Positions 37,901 through 45,658 of a stretch of DNA of 64,000 nt are shown here, piece by piece. The DNA comes from Moraxella haemolytica (GTDB taxonomy: Bacteria; Pseudomonadota; Gammaproteobacteria; Pseudomonadales; Moraxellaceae). The notes beneath the pieces are model-generated. The model saw only the letters and a list, made by a program, of their open reading frames with translations. It searched no databases and was not told where the DNA came from. Location of the stretch: NCBI RefSeq assembly GCF_030177935.1, contig NZ_CP089974.1, forward strand, positions 1,116,001 through 1,180,000, given 5' to 3'. Made by a program: the position numbers and the translations under genes. The stretch's first letter is position 1. Every line of letters begins with the position of its first letter.

Positions 37901-38063
37901 GAGCATCCGCACCTGGATAAACAGCACTAATTGTTACTGTCGGTGGTGCGATTTCTGGATACTGAGCGACAGGCATTTTAAATACAGAAATCACGCCCAC
38001 CAGCATAATTAAAATGGCAATCACCCATGCAAAGATGGGTCTTTTAATAAAAAACTCTGACAT
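34929..38063 (-). CDS. acrB: RND multidrug efflux pump inner-membrane transporter (AcrB/MexB/AdeJ-like)
   Basis: A 1044-residue HAE1-type proton/drug antiporter with 12 helices and two large periplasmic loops. N-terminal [23 protein letters not shown] is canonical. Helix 4 carries the proton-relay aspartates in [23 protein letters not shown] and helix 10 the lysine in [22 protein letters not shown]. The [27 protein letters not shown] segment and the [27 protein letters not shown] and [15 protein letters not shown] loops fit AcrB. It takes substrates from the periplasm and inner leaflet and passes them to OprM with AcrA. It starts 8 nt after acrA. Confidence 0.97.
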   Translation of the reverse strand: [1044 protein letters not shown]

Positions 38064-38071
38064 AAACGCTC

Positions 38072-39487
38072 CTATTGTGCCACAGATGCTTCTTTGACAT
38101 CTTCATTTTGTCGCTGAGCATTCTGAACATTCGGCTTGCTGTTGCTATTGTCAGCTTGCGGTGCCATGACAGTATTTTGACCTGCCATACCAGACACGCT
38201 TGCCTGCTTTGGTTGGCTTGATGTATAAGGACGAGTCTCAACCAATTGATCGGGTTTGACTTTAGTAGCACCAACCATGACCACTTGATCACCATCTACT
38301 AGTCCCTCAGTGATTAACCATTGACCTTGAAAAGTCCCTGCAGTCTTCACAATACGAGCTTCTATTTTTTTATCTTGATTGACCACATAAACTTGGGTCT
38401 CACCTTTTGGCGTGCGAGTGATTGCACTTTGTGGCAAAGCCACAGCATTATTGACGATAGATTGCATTAACTTGGCATTAACATACATACCAGGGATTAG
38501 CACGCCATCTGGATTGGCAAATACCGCACGAATAGTAACAGAGCCTGTTGACTCATCAACTCTAGCATCTGCTAAGATAAGCTGACCCATCAGCGGATAA
38601 GCCTCACCATCTTCAAGCACGATTTGCACTTCAGGACCGCCATACGATGCCTTACCTTCTGCAATCTGCTGACGCAAACGCAACATCTCTGAAGATGATT
38701 GACTGATATCCACATACACATAATCTGTGCGTGCGATGGTGGCCAGTGCATTAGCCTGATTAGCAGCAACCAATGCTCCATTGGTAACCGCCGAGATACC
38801 AATTTTACCACTAATAGGAGCTCTGACTATGGTACGACTATAATCCAGTTCACTGGCGTTTAAGCTAGCTTTGGCACTATTAATCGCCGCATCAGCACTG
38901 CCAATGCTTGCTCTAGCCTGTGCAACGGTCGCTTGTGCCGCCCCAACATTTGCCTCAGCAGTACGCACGGCAGTGATGGCTTGGTCATAGACCTGCTTGG
39001 ATACCGCATCCACTTCCACCAAATCTTTTAGTCTGGCCAAATCAGCTTGTGCCTGTGTCAACATTGCTTGCTGTGCGGTCAGATTGGCTTGTGCTTGTGC
39101 ATGGACAGCACGAGCATTTTGGGCGGCAGCTTCTGCACTAGCTACCGACGCTTTGCCTGAATTGATGGCACTGGCGTAATTATCTGTATTGATGCGATAT
39201 AGTGGCTGACCTGCACGCACAAAACCGCCTTCATGAAATAAAATCTCATCAATAATACCTGTTACTTGTGGACGCACCTCTGAGGTTTCAACCGCCGCCA
39301 CACGACCTGAGAAAGTCTTGGTCATTGGTATTGAGGTTAGGTTAATGGTCTGCACATCAACCACTACAGGTGGCATCTGCTGTTGGGCTGATGCCTGTTT
39401 GGCTTGGTCGGACTTATTGCAAGCAGTCACCAACGCCATACTTGAAAATACCGCAGCAATCATCACTGCTCTTACACTTAGTTTCAT
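38072..39487 (-). CDS. acrA: RND efflux periplasmic adaptor lipoprotein (AcrA/MexA/AdeI-like)
   Basis: 471 residues with a lipoprotein signal (SSMALVTAC, Cys 23). The lipoyl half-motifs (RVAAVETSEVRPQVTGIIDEILFHEGGFVRAGQPLYRI and the later APISGKIGISAVTNGALV) flank an Ala/Gln-rich alpha-hairpin that is longer than usual (about 100-200, with several repeats of A..A.ANL and AA.AQA). Beta-barrel and membrane-proximal domains follow. A polar Gln/Asn-rich tail of about 60 residues ends the protein. It is the first gene of the acrA-acrB-oprM operon; no divergent regulator gene lies next to it. Confidence 0.95.
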   Translation of the reverse strand: MKLSVRAVMIAAVFSSMALVTACNKSDQAKQASAQQQMPPVVVDVQTINLTSIPMTKTFSGRVAAVETSEVRPQVTGIIDEILFHEGGFVRAGQPLYRINTDNYASAINSGKASVASAEAAAQNARAVHAQAQANLTAQQAMLTQAQADLARLKDLVEVDAVSKQVYDQAITAVRTAEANVGAAQATVAQARASIGSADAAINSAKASLNASELDYSRTIVRAPISGKIGISAVTNGALVAANQANALATIARTDYVYVDISQSSSEMLRLRQQIAEGKASYGGPEVQIVLEDGEAYPLMGQLILADARVDESTGSVTIRAVFANPDGVLIPGMYVNAKLMQSIVNNAVALPQSAITRTPKGETQVYVVNQDKKIEARIVKTAGTFQGQWLITEGLVDGDQVVMVGATKVKPDQLVETRPYTSSQPKQASVSGMAGQNTVMAPQADNSNSKPNVQNAQRQNEDVKEASVAQ

Positions 39488-39579
39488 AAGAACCTTTTAA
39501 TTTTTGAACTCAAAAAAGTTTTTTAAATGATTAAAATACTTAGAATAATTAAAACAATAAGTTTTACGGCTTTGATTTT

Positions 39580-39758
39580 TTAGTTGGTTACAACACACCA
39601 ATAAGCATTAAGCAAGCACCCAAGAAAGCAAACCCCTAAAACCGCCCCAAGTCCGGCAAACTGTATACCAGACAAAAGTTAGCAACGCCGAATAAACAAA
39701 AAAATAGCAATACCGCCCATTGAAAACCATACTGTCTATTTTCTCTTGTTGCATTCAT
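39580..39758 (-). pseudogene. Possible small two-helix membrane protein, frame-disrupted
   Basis: An ATG at 39756-39758 opens a 39-codon frame (MNATRENRQYGFQWAVLLFF and on, to the TAG at 39639-39641) with one clear transmembrane stretch. A second hydrophobic stretch, LGAVLGVCFLGCLLNAYWCV, continues in another frame across the sequence CTTGGGGCGG and ends at the TAA at 39580-39582. Together they would make a typical two-helix protein of about 59 residues broken by a 1-nt shift. A TATAAT lies at 39774-39779 on the same strand. I recognise no family, and no strong ribosome site is present. The rest of the 39488-39972 gap holds only AT-rich sequence and the tRNA promoter. Confidence 0.3.
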
Positions 39759-39927
39759 GCAAAAAAGGCTTTTATTATACCCAAAAAAGCGTTGATAAAC
39801 TTGGGTTTTTCTACACAGTTTGTCAAAAAATTAGATTGCTTTTTTATAAAAAGTATGTACAACTATGCATCATAATCATTAAAAAAGCAGAATTTTTATA
39901 AAAATAAAAAATTTTGCAAAAAAGTTC

Positions 39928-39955
39928 TTGCATTTTTACAAAATTTTGTTATCAT
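39928..39955 (+). promoter_or_regulatory. Promoter of the tRNA-Cys / tRNA-Leu unit
   Basis: -35 TTGCAT (39928-39933), 16-bp spacer, -10 TATCAT (39950-39955), 17 nt before the tRNA-Cys 5' end. Confidence 0.6.
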
Positions 39956-39972
39956 AGCGTCCAACTTAATAA

Positions 39973-40046
39973 GGCTGGATGGCAGAGTGGTCATGCAGCG
40001 GACTGCAACTCCGTGTACGCCGGTTCGATTCCGACTCCAGCCTCCA
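39973..40046 (+). tRNA. tRNA-Cys (anticodon GCA)
   Basis: 74 nt including an encoded CCA. The acceptor GGCTGGA pairs with TCCAGCC. The anticodon arm CGGA-CTGCAAC-TCCG gives GCA, and the T arm CCGG-TTCGATT-CCGA-like is present. Confidence 0.96.
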
Positions 40047-40107
40047 TTTTAGATTATTTTTAAGTTTTTTTAATCGTTATAGATTAATGATTTAAAAAAA
40101 TACTCTC

Positions 40108-40194
40108 GCCCGGGTGGTGAAATTGGTAGACACAAGGGATTTAAAATCCCTCGCTCTCACGAGCGTGCCGGTTCGAGTCCGGCCCCGGGCACCA
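40108..40194 (+). tRNA. tRNA-Leu (anticodon TAA)
   Basis: 87 nt including an encoded CCA. The acceptor GCCCGGG pairs with CCCGGGC. The anticodon arm AGGGA-TTTAAAA-TCCCT gives TAA. The long class II variable arm CGCTCTCACGAGCG and the T arm GCCGG-TTCGAGT-CCGGC confirm leucine type. Confidence 0.97.
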
Positions 40195-40203
40195 TCTTCA
40201 AGA

Positions 40204-40236
40204 CCCTTGAAATATTTTTGATATTTCAAGGGTTTT
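40204..40236 (+). terminator. Intrinsic terminator of the tRNA unit
   Basis: A 12-bp stem CCCTTGAAATAT / ATATTTCAAGGG with loop TTTTG and then TTTT, 9 nt after tRNA-Leu. Confidence 0.9.
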
Positions 40237-40313
40237 ATTTTTTGGTCAATTCAAGCACCCCATCTATTCAACCCACCAATTAAACAGATAAAGCCGTTAA
40301 ATAACCACACCAC

Positions 40314-41003
40314 CTAAGTCGTGATTAGCTGCCATAATTGTTTTTTTCTGCTTGCGTCTTTTGTTATTACTGCCAAAGTTGGTATCTCTTTATCTATCTT
40401 GCTTTGATGCGTGATGTATTCATTTAGATCATTAAGCAAAATGACCTGTTCAGAAAATTCCTCTAGCATCTGCAAACGCAGTACAAAGCCATCAAAACAT
40501 ATCTGGGCTAGGGTTGGTGTACTTGAGAGTTCATCACTCATAGGATAGCTGATACGATGAAAATCAAAAAAACATCCACAATCCTTCGCCCAACAAGATA
40601 GGGCAGACTTTAGCGACATCCAAACCAATCGTTCCTCACGACTACTGGTGCTAACATCAGCTATTAGCACCCACTTGCCTGCACGAATACCCTCAACCTC
40701 GTAGCTGATATCAGCATCGTGTTTTGTGCTTATATTGGTAGCCACCTCTTGCCAATCCAACACTTCCATTTTATCGGACTGATCAGCTTCATTGACACCA
40801 TCCATGACATCGTAAACCACATCAGATGGCTGTGATGGCTGATTGACTGACGCCAAACCATCTAAACCAACTGATGACTTTTGATTAAAGCGATCAAACG
40901 CTACGGCAGGGAGGCTATGGATGGTCGTGGTCGTCTTTGCCCAAAGATTGACCCCAAGCAAATCTAGTACATGACGACAATGTGCATTTTGCTCATTCAT
41001 CAT
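40314..41003 (-). CDS. Unknown protein, possibly DNA polymerase III psi subunit (HolD-like)
   Basis: 229 residues, soluble, no signal peptide. The start ATG at 41001-41003 overlaps the stop of the upstream peptidase gene (TGATG), so translation is coupled. The N-terminus has HVLDLLGVNLWAKT and the C-terminus RKKQLWQLITT. E. coli HolD has the same two landmarks at the same ends (a short helix with LGITQW and a C-terminal ALWQQI). The middle, with a linker-like acidic stretch around 75-110, is not recognisable to me, and the protein is longer than E. coli HolD (137). The usual downstream neighbour rimI is absent. I treat the HolD reading as a hypothesis. Confidence 0.55.
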   Translation of the reverse strand: MMNEQNAHCRHVLDLLGVNLWAKTTTTIHSLPAVAFDRFNQKSSVGLDGLASVNQPSQPSDVVYDVMDGVNEADQSDKMEVLDWQEVATNISTKHDADISYEVEGIRAGKWVLIADVSTSSREERLVWMSLKSALSCWAKDCGCFFDFHRISYPMSDELSSTPTLAQICFDGFVLRLQMLEEFSEQVILLNDLNEYITHQSKIDKEIPTLAVITKDASRKKQLWQLITT

Positions 41004-41839
41004 CAATTTGACTCGCTGTTCTTTGGTGGAGTGTAACGGCAGAGTGAATGACTTTGAGAAAACTGAGCTCCCCACTTACGATAACCTTGCGTGTCTAGAT
41101 GGATTGCTCCTGTGGCGTACAGCCCCAGACCAAAATTATGCTCCAAGCCTTGATATAGCCAATATTCGCACAACCCTTCTTGCAACTGATATAGTTGGCT
41201 GCTACCCATCTCAAAGCTAGGCACCCAAATATCTATCGCCCCATTACTCATGTGCTTACTGCTGGGTGCTCCGCCTGCACAACGGTTCAACTCAGGATTG
41301 CGATACACCGAGCGTATCTGTGTGTCAGCAGGTAGAATCCCTAAAGTTAGAAGTTCGTCATACAATCTTAATGTAGGCACCATCGATGACCATAGCTCTT
41401 GGGGTGGCACTTCATAAGGCTCATAACCACACGATTGCCAAGAGCGTGCTGTCGTCAAAAGCTCATGCATGGGTGGTAGTCGTCCACCAAGTGCCGCAGC
41501 AAGATACTGCTCATAAGCAAAAACTTGAGATTGATGATGTGGATGCGTTCTTAGCCAAGTCTCAAAATCTTCCTTAGTACCCACCTTTCTTGGGAGTTCA
41601 TGACTGTGCTGGTGATCATCATGATTGATAACCAAAAGCGTTCTAGGTTCGGTTGATGGTTGGGATAAAATGGGTTTGCTTGATGGAACTTGGGTGTATT
41701 TTTTTACCACTTTGATGGTCTGCGTATTTGACTCTAAAGGTGTGCCAGCACAAGCACTTAGCCCAAAGGCGGTGCATACACCCAGCACAACCGCCCAAGA
41801 TGGCAGTTTTTTATGCTGATTGTTTATATCCAAAATCAT
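41003..41839 (-). CDS. M15-type zinc D-Ala-D-Ala carboxypeptidase-like lipoprotein
   Basis: 278 residues from the ATG at 41837-41839 (MILDINNQHKK). A lipoprotein signal ends at LSAC (Cys 30). A roughly 90-residue linker holds a His-rich patch HDDHQHSH (73-80). The catalytic domain has the zinc ligands of the M15/VanY-DacA-like fold: H196 and D203 in SSKHMSNGAID and H247 in TGAIHLDT. YRNPELNRCAGGAPSSKH is the substrate-side loop. The family cleaves D-Ala-containing peptidoglycan stems; lipidation places it in the periplasm on a membrane. Four cysteines in the domain could form disulfides. It is coupled to the HolD-like gene downstream. Confidence 0.75.
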   Translation of the reverse strand: MILDINNQHKKLPSWAVVLGVCTAFGLSACAGTPLESNTQTIKVVKKYTQVPSSKPILSQPSTEPRTLLVINHDDHQHSHELPRKVGTKEDFETWLRTHPHHQSQVFAYEQYLAAALGGRLPPMHELLTTARSWQSCGYEPYEVPPQELWSSMVPTLRLYDELLTLGILPADTQIRSVYRNPELNRCAGGAPSSKHMSNGAIDIWVPSFEMGSSQLYQLQEGLCEYWLYQGLEHNFGLGLYATGAIHLDTQGYRKWGAQFSQSHSLCRYTPPKNSESN

Positions 41840-42651
41840 AAATAAGACCCCATACAACCCATTATAATAAACAACAATATCTGTCATATCATAACAGATT
41901 TAAGACACCAATACCGCACAAATAAAATATCTAGCTTCAATGACGCACGCCAAAAATGTCATTATACTACCAAATTCATCAAATGAAAAACATCCATTAT
42001 CTAGCCCAATAATTTAAAATATCATTTTTTTCTTTTATTTAGATTTTCTAAACTATTATCTACTTAATATACCAAAAACCACTCGCTAACCATCAAACAC
42101 GGTTAACTTTGCAATTGCAAATTATCCACGCCATACAACGCCACCAACCAGTTAAATTCTAAGAAAACCAAATGCTATTGGCTGACAATTATCATTTAAC
42201 CTAATGATTTTTATAGAATTAATATACTTGTGATTTATCAAAATAGTGTTACTATATAAACAAGACCAAATTGCAATAGTAGTTTTTATCAAGCGTCATA
42301 ATTTAGCTTTTGATAGATGATGAATGTTTAGATGTATCTTTTAGTTAAAGTACATAACACTTTCTTTAAAACCTAAATTCAACAGCCATCTGTTTAAGCT
42401 CAAACGCAGTGTTTATCCACTACTTAATCATGATAAACCACGCAAAAAAAAACCTTGATTTTAGGTACTTACTCTCATGCTATTATCATGCGTTATTATT
42501 ATCATGATGACGCACAAGAAGATAACCATGATTTGCCTTTGATGAATGTATTTACCATATGCAATGCAATGAAATAAATTCATCAAATGGCTTGGTGCGT
42601 CAGATGAACCTTTCTATAGCAAATGCACCAAACACCAAAGAGGTTCTTTTC
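41840..42651. other. AT-rich non-coding gap of about 810 bp between the M15 gene and rlpA
   Basis: No convincing gene. It contains a 14-bp palindrome TTTGCAATTGCAAA (42108-42121) directly followed by TTATCCACG (42122-42130). A second TTATCCACT lies at 42413-42421 in the same orientation. Both match the DnaA box TTATCCACA at 8 of 9. The sequence between them is strongly A+T-rich. Several TATCATG/ATCATGAT words cluster at 42485-42535. The rlpA promoter must lie in the right part. Confidence 0.5.
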
Positions 42652-43233
42652 ATGAAACACATGAATAAATATGTACTTACTACCAGCATCGCATTAGCAG
42701 CAACTTTAGGCAACCCAGCGATTGCTACAGATAATAAAGGTGCCAACATCGAGCAGGTGCTTGACGAACTAACTCGTCAGCATAACGGAGCATCAAGCCT
42801 AGTAAAATCAGCCAGACAACCTGTCTCACCGACTTTTAATAGTCCATTACTAACCCAACCAAGCAAATCACAAACCAAAGATGAGCCTGTCCTAGAAAAA
42901 TTGACAGCCGCCGCATCAAATACCATGAATAAATTTAAACAAACTGGCATAGCTTCTTGGTATGGCCGCCAGTTTCATGGTCGCAAAACTGCCAGTGGCG
43001 AAACTTTCAACATGAACGCATTGACCGCTGCTCATCGCTCACTACCACTAAACTGCTACATCAAGGTTACCAACAAGGATAATGGCAAATCTGTCGTTGT
43101 TAAAGTCAATGATCGTGGTCCGTTTCAAGGCGACCGTGTACTTGATTTATCCTACGGTGCTGCCAAAGTCATTGGCTTGACCCAGCGTAGTACAGGCAAT
43201 GTCATCATTGAGCGTGTTGATGGACCTGAATAA
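42652..43233 (+). CDS. rlpA: RlpA-like septal ring lytic transglycosylase family protein
   Basis: 193 residues from the ATG at 42652, behind AGAGG; a longer in-frame ATG at 42559 lacks a ribosome site and would bury the signal peptide MNKYVLTTSIALAATLGNPAIA. After a low-complexity linker (about 30-105) comes the double-psi beta-barrel: GIASWYGRQFHGRKTASGE, NALTAAHRSLPLNCYIKVTN, VVVKVNDRGPF and DLSYGAAKVIGL. RlpA enzymes cut naked glycan strands at the septum. This one lacks both a lipobox and a C-terminal SPOR domain, so septal targeting may differ from Pseudomonas RlpA. Confidence 0.88.
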   Translation: MKHMNKYVLTTSIALAATLGNPAIATDNKGANIEQVLDELTRQHNGASSLVKSARQPVSPTFNSPLLTQPSKSQTKDEPVLEKLTAAASNTMNKFKQTGIASWYGRQFHGRKTASGETFNMNALTAAHRSLPLNCYIKVTNKDNGKSVVVKVNDRGPFQGDRVLDLSYGAAKVIGLTQRSTGNVIIERVDGPE

Positions 43234-43283
43234 TCCACAAATCAACAACTCATACACCCACTCGTTTCACAACTTGGATAAAT

Positions 43284-43314
43284 AAAAAACAGCCTTAATA
43301 ACAGACTGTTTTTT
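43284..43314. terminator. Terminator hairpin between rlpA and radA
   Basis: AAAAAACAG / CTGTTTTTT with a 13-nt loop and T-runs, between the convergent stops at 43233 and 43368. Confidence 0.65.
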
Positions 43315-43367
43315 TAGTCATGTCGTAATAATTTATTGTCAGTTAATAAATATAATAATCAGCAAGT

Positions 43368-44783
43368 CTATACCAGTTCAAATGCACAGTTAATGGCATG
43401 ATCTAGCCTATCTACTGCAATCACCTGAATGCCACGAAACTGATCATTATCCGCCTTAGGTGCATTCGCCTTAGGGATAATGGCGTGCGTAAATCCATGC
43501 TTCATCGCTTCACGCAATCGCTCTTGGCCATTTGGCACAGGGCGAATCTCACCTGATAAGCCCACTTCACCAAAAACCGCCAAACGAGGTGGTAAGGCCT
43601 TTTCTCTAAGGCTAGAAGCACAAGCCAAGAGTACCGCCAGATCTGAGCCAGTCTCCATAACCTTAACACCACCAACGACATTGACATACACATCCTGCCC
43701 ACTGGTGTGAATGCCGCCATGACGATGCATGACCGCAAGTAGCATAGACAGTCTTTGATAGTCCAAGCCAAGAGCCATGCGTCTTGGCTGTGCGTGTGCA
43801 TCATCAACCAGTGCCTGAACTTCAACAAGTAGCGGTCTAGTGCCTTCTCTACTGACCATCACCACAGAGCCTGCGATGGGCTTTTCGTAGCGACTTAAAA
43901 AAATCGCCGATGGATTGGCAACTTCTTTTAACCCTACATCCGTCATGCCAAAAATACCCAGCTCATTAACCGCCCCAAAACGATTTTTTACTGCTCGAAT
44001 CATGCGAAAACGACTGTCGGACTCTCCTTCAAAGTACAGCACCGTATCCACCATATGCTCAAGCACACGAGGTCCTGCCAGTGCCCCTTCTTTGGTTACA
44101 TGACCCACCAAAAATAATGCCGTTCCTGTCTGCTTGGCATAGCGTGTCAAAATTGCCGCCGACTCTCGAATCTGAGCCACACCGCCTGGTGCAGACTGTA
44201 TTGCATCAGTAAATAGCGTCTGTATTGAGTCAATCACTGCTACTGCAGGCTGTTCTACTGATAATGCCAAACAGATGGTATCAACATTGGTCTCGGCAAG
44301 CACACGCAATCTATCGGTTGGTAAGCCTAGTCGCTTAGCACGCATGGCAACCTGCGACAGGCTTTCTTCGCCTGTGATATATAGTGCTGAACCTGCTAAA
44401 GAATCACTGACTGCCATGTTGGTGGCAGTCTGTAACAAGATAGTTGATTTACCAATACCAGGGTCGCCACCAATCAGCACCACCGAGCCTGCCACCAACC
44501 CCCCACCAAGCACACGGTCAAACTCTCCTATGCCTGTTGGCATACGAGTCTCAAGCGTAACACCCACATCATCTAGGCTCATCACACCAGATGTTGCCCC
44601 TGCATAGTTTGCATTCTTCGTGGTGGAAATTGTGCTTTTTTTGGGAATTTTATGGTGTGGCATACTGACATCAGGTGCTTCAACCAAGCTATTCCATTCG
44701 CCACAATCGGCACATTGCCCCGACCATTTACCAAAATTTACCCCACAGGATTGGCAAACATAAGAGGATGATTTTTTTGCCAT
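43368..44783 (-). CDS. radA: DNA repair ATPase RadA (Sms)
   Basis: 471 residues. The N-terminal zinc finger C10/C13/C24/C27, the RecA-like ATPase with Walker A GGDPGIGKST (105-114), the RadA-specific KNRFG motif in AVKNRFGAVNELG, and the Lon-like C-terminal domain (ALGLDYQRLSMLLAVMHRHGG to FGEVGLSGEIRPV) are all present. RadA drives branch migration of recombination intermediates and, in naturally competent bacteria, helps transformation. The serine that would be catalytic in Lon is not required here. It follows lptB after about 70 nt. Confidence 0.97.
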   Translation of the reverse strand: MAKKSSSYVCQSCGVNFGKWSGQCADCGEWNSLVEAPDVSMPHHKIPKKSTISTTKNANYAGATSGVMSLDDVGVTLETRMPTGIGEFDRVLGGGLVAGSVVLIGGDPGIGKSTILLQTATNMAVSDSLAGSALYITGEESLSQVAMRAKRLGLPTDRLRVLAETNVDTICLALSVEQPAVAVIDSIQTLFTDAIQSAPGGVAQIRESAAILTRYAKQTGTALFLVGHVTKEGALAGPRVLEHMVDTVLYFEGESDSRFRMIRAVKNRFGAVNELGIFGMTDVGLKEVANPSAIFLSRYEKPIAGSVVMVSREGTRPLLVEVQALVDDAHAQPRRMALGLDYQRLSMLLAVMHRHGGIHTSGQDVYVNVVGGVKVMETGSDLAVLLACASSLREKALPPRLAVFGEVGLSGEIRPVPNGQERLREAMKHGFTHAIIPKANAPKADNDQFRGIQVIAVDRLDHAINCAFELV

Positions 44784-44852
44784 GATGATTATCTTATTGT
44801 TATCGCCTTGCTTTATTTTTATTGATTAACTAAGCATTAACCAATCTACCCA

Positions 44853-45584
44853 TTACACTGAAAAATCTTTGCCCAAATACACTTTTTGTACCAACTCATT
44901 CACCAAGATATCATTGGGAGTGCCTTCAGCAATAATAGCACCTTCTGAGACAATATACGCCTTTTCGCAGATAGAAAGAGTCTCTCGGACATTATGGTCA
45001 GTAATAAGTACACCAATACCACGAGCCTTTAGGGTACTGATGACATCTTTAATATCACCCACCGAGATGGGGTCAACCCCTGCAAAAGGCTCATCAAGTA
45101 AGATAAACTTGGGGTTGCTTGCTAGTGCTCTGGCAATCTCACAACGGCGACGCTCACCACCTGAGACGCTCATGCCTAAAGAATGACGCACATGCTCTAA
45201 GTGAAACTCTTCCATTAGCTTTTCAAGCTCGTGCTTTTTAGCCTTATTATCCAAATCTTTTCGCATCTGCAAAATAGCCATGATATTTTGCTCAATGGTT
45301 AGTTTGCGAAAGATAGACGCTTCTTGTGGCAGATAGCCAATACCTTGAGCAGCACGCTCATGCATGGATTTTTTGGACAAATCCACATCAAAAAGCATTA
45401 CTTGACCACGATCCATTGGCACTAGCCCAATCACCATATAAAAACTGGTCGTCTTGCCTGCACCATTCGGCCCTAGAATACCAACCACCTGACCTTGCTC
45501 AACTTCAAATGAAACATCTTTGACCACCCAACGCTGGCCATAACGCTTGCCCAGATGACGCATGCTCAATGTCGTATTTGACAT
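44853..45584 (-). CDS. lptB: LPS export ABC transporter ATPase LptB
   Basis: 243 residues. Walker A is GPNGAGKTT (38-46), the Q-loop region [16 protein letters not shown], the signature [16 protein letters not shown], Walker [14 protein letters not shown] and the H-loop [17 protein letters not shown] and the length are diagnostic of LptB. It powers LPS extraction from the inner membrane with LptF, LptG and LptC. It closes the kdsD-kdsC-lptC-lptA-lptB run; rpoN, its usual next gene in many relatives, is replaced by radA. Confidence 0.97.
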   Translation of the reverse strand: MSNTTLSMRHLGKRYGQRWVVKDVSFEVEQGQVVGILGPNGAGKTTSFYMVIGLVPMDRGQVMLFDVDLSKKSMHERAAQGIGYLPQEASIFRKLTIEQNIMAILQMRKDLDNKAKKHELEKLMEEFHLEHVRHSLGMSVSGGERRRCEIARALASNPKFILLDEPFAGVDPISVGDIKDVISTLKARGIGVLITDHNVRETLSICEKAYIVSEGAIIAEGTPNDILVNELVQKVYLGKDFSV

Positions 45585-45658
45585 GATTTTCCTTTTTTGT
45601 TTAATGAGTGTAGTCTAATCATCAAAATAGGACAATTCGCCCCATTTTAATCAGCGAA

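Noticed and set aside
39973-40194. Integration site for a genomic island at the tRNA pair
   Set aside because: No integrase, no duplicated tRNA 3' end and ordinary genes on both sides.
42108-42421. Possible chromosomal replication origin
   Set aside because: Only two imperfect DnaA-like words, and no dnaA, dnaN, rpmH, gidB or parAB nearby. mnmG is often near oriC but lies 37 kb away here with unrelated neighbours. Kept only as a low-ranking finding about the gap.
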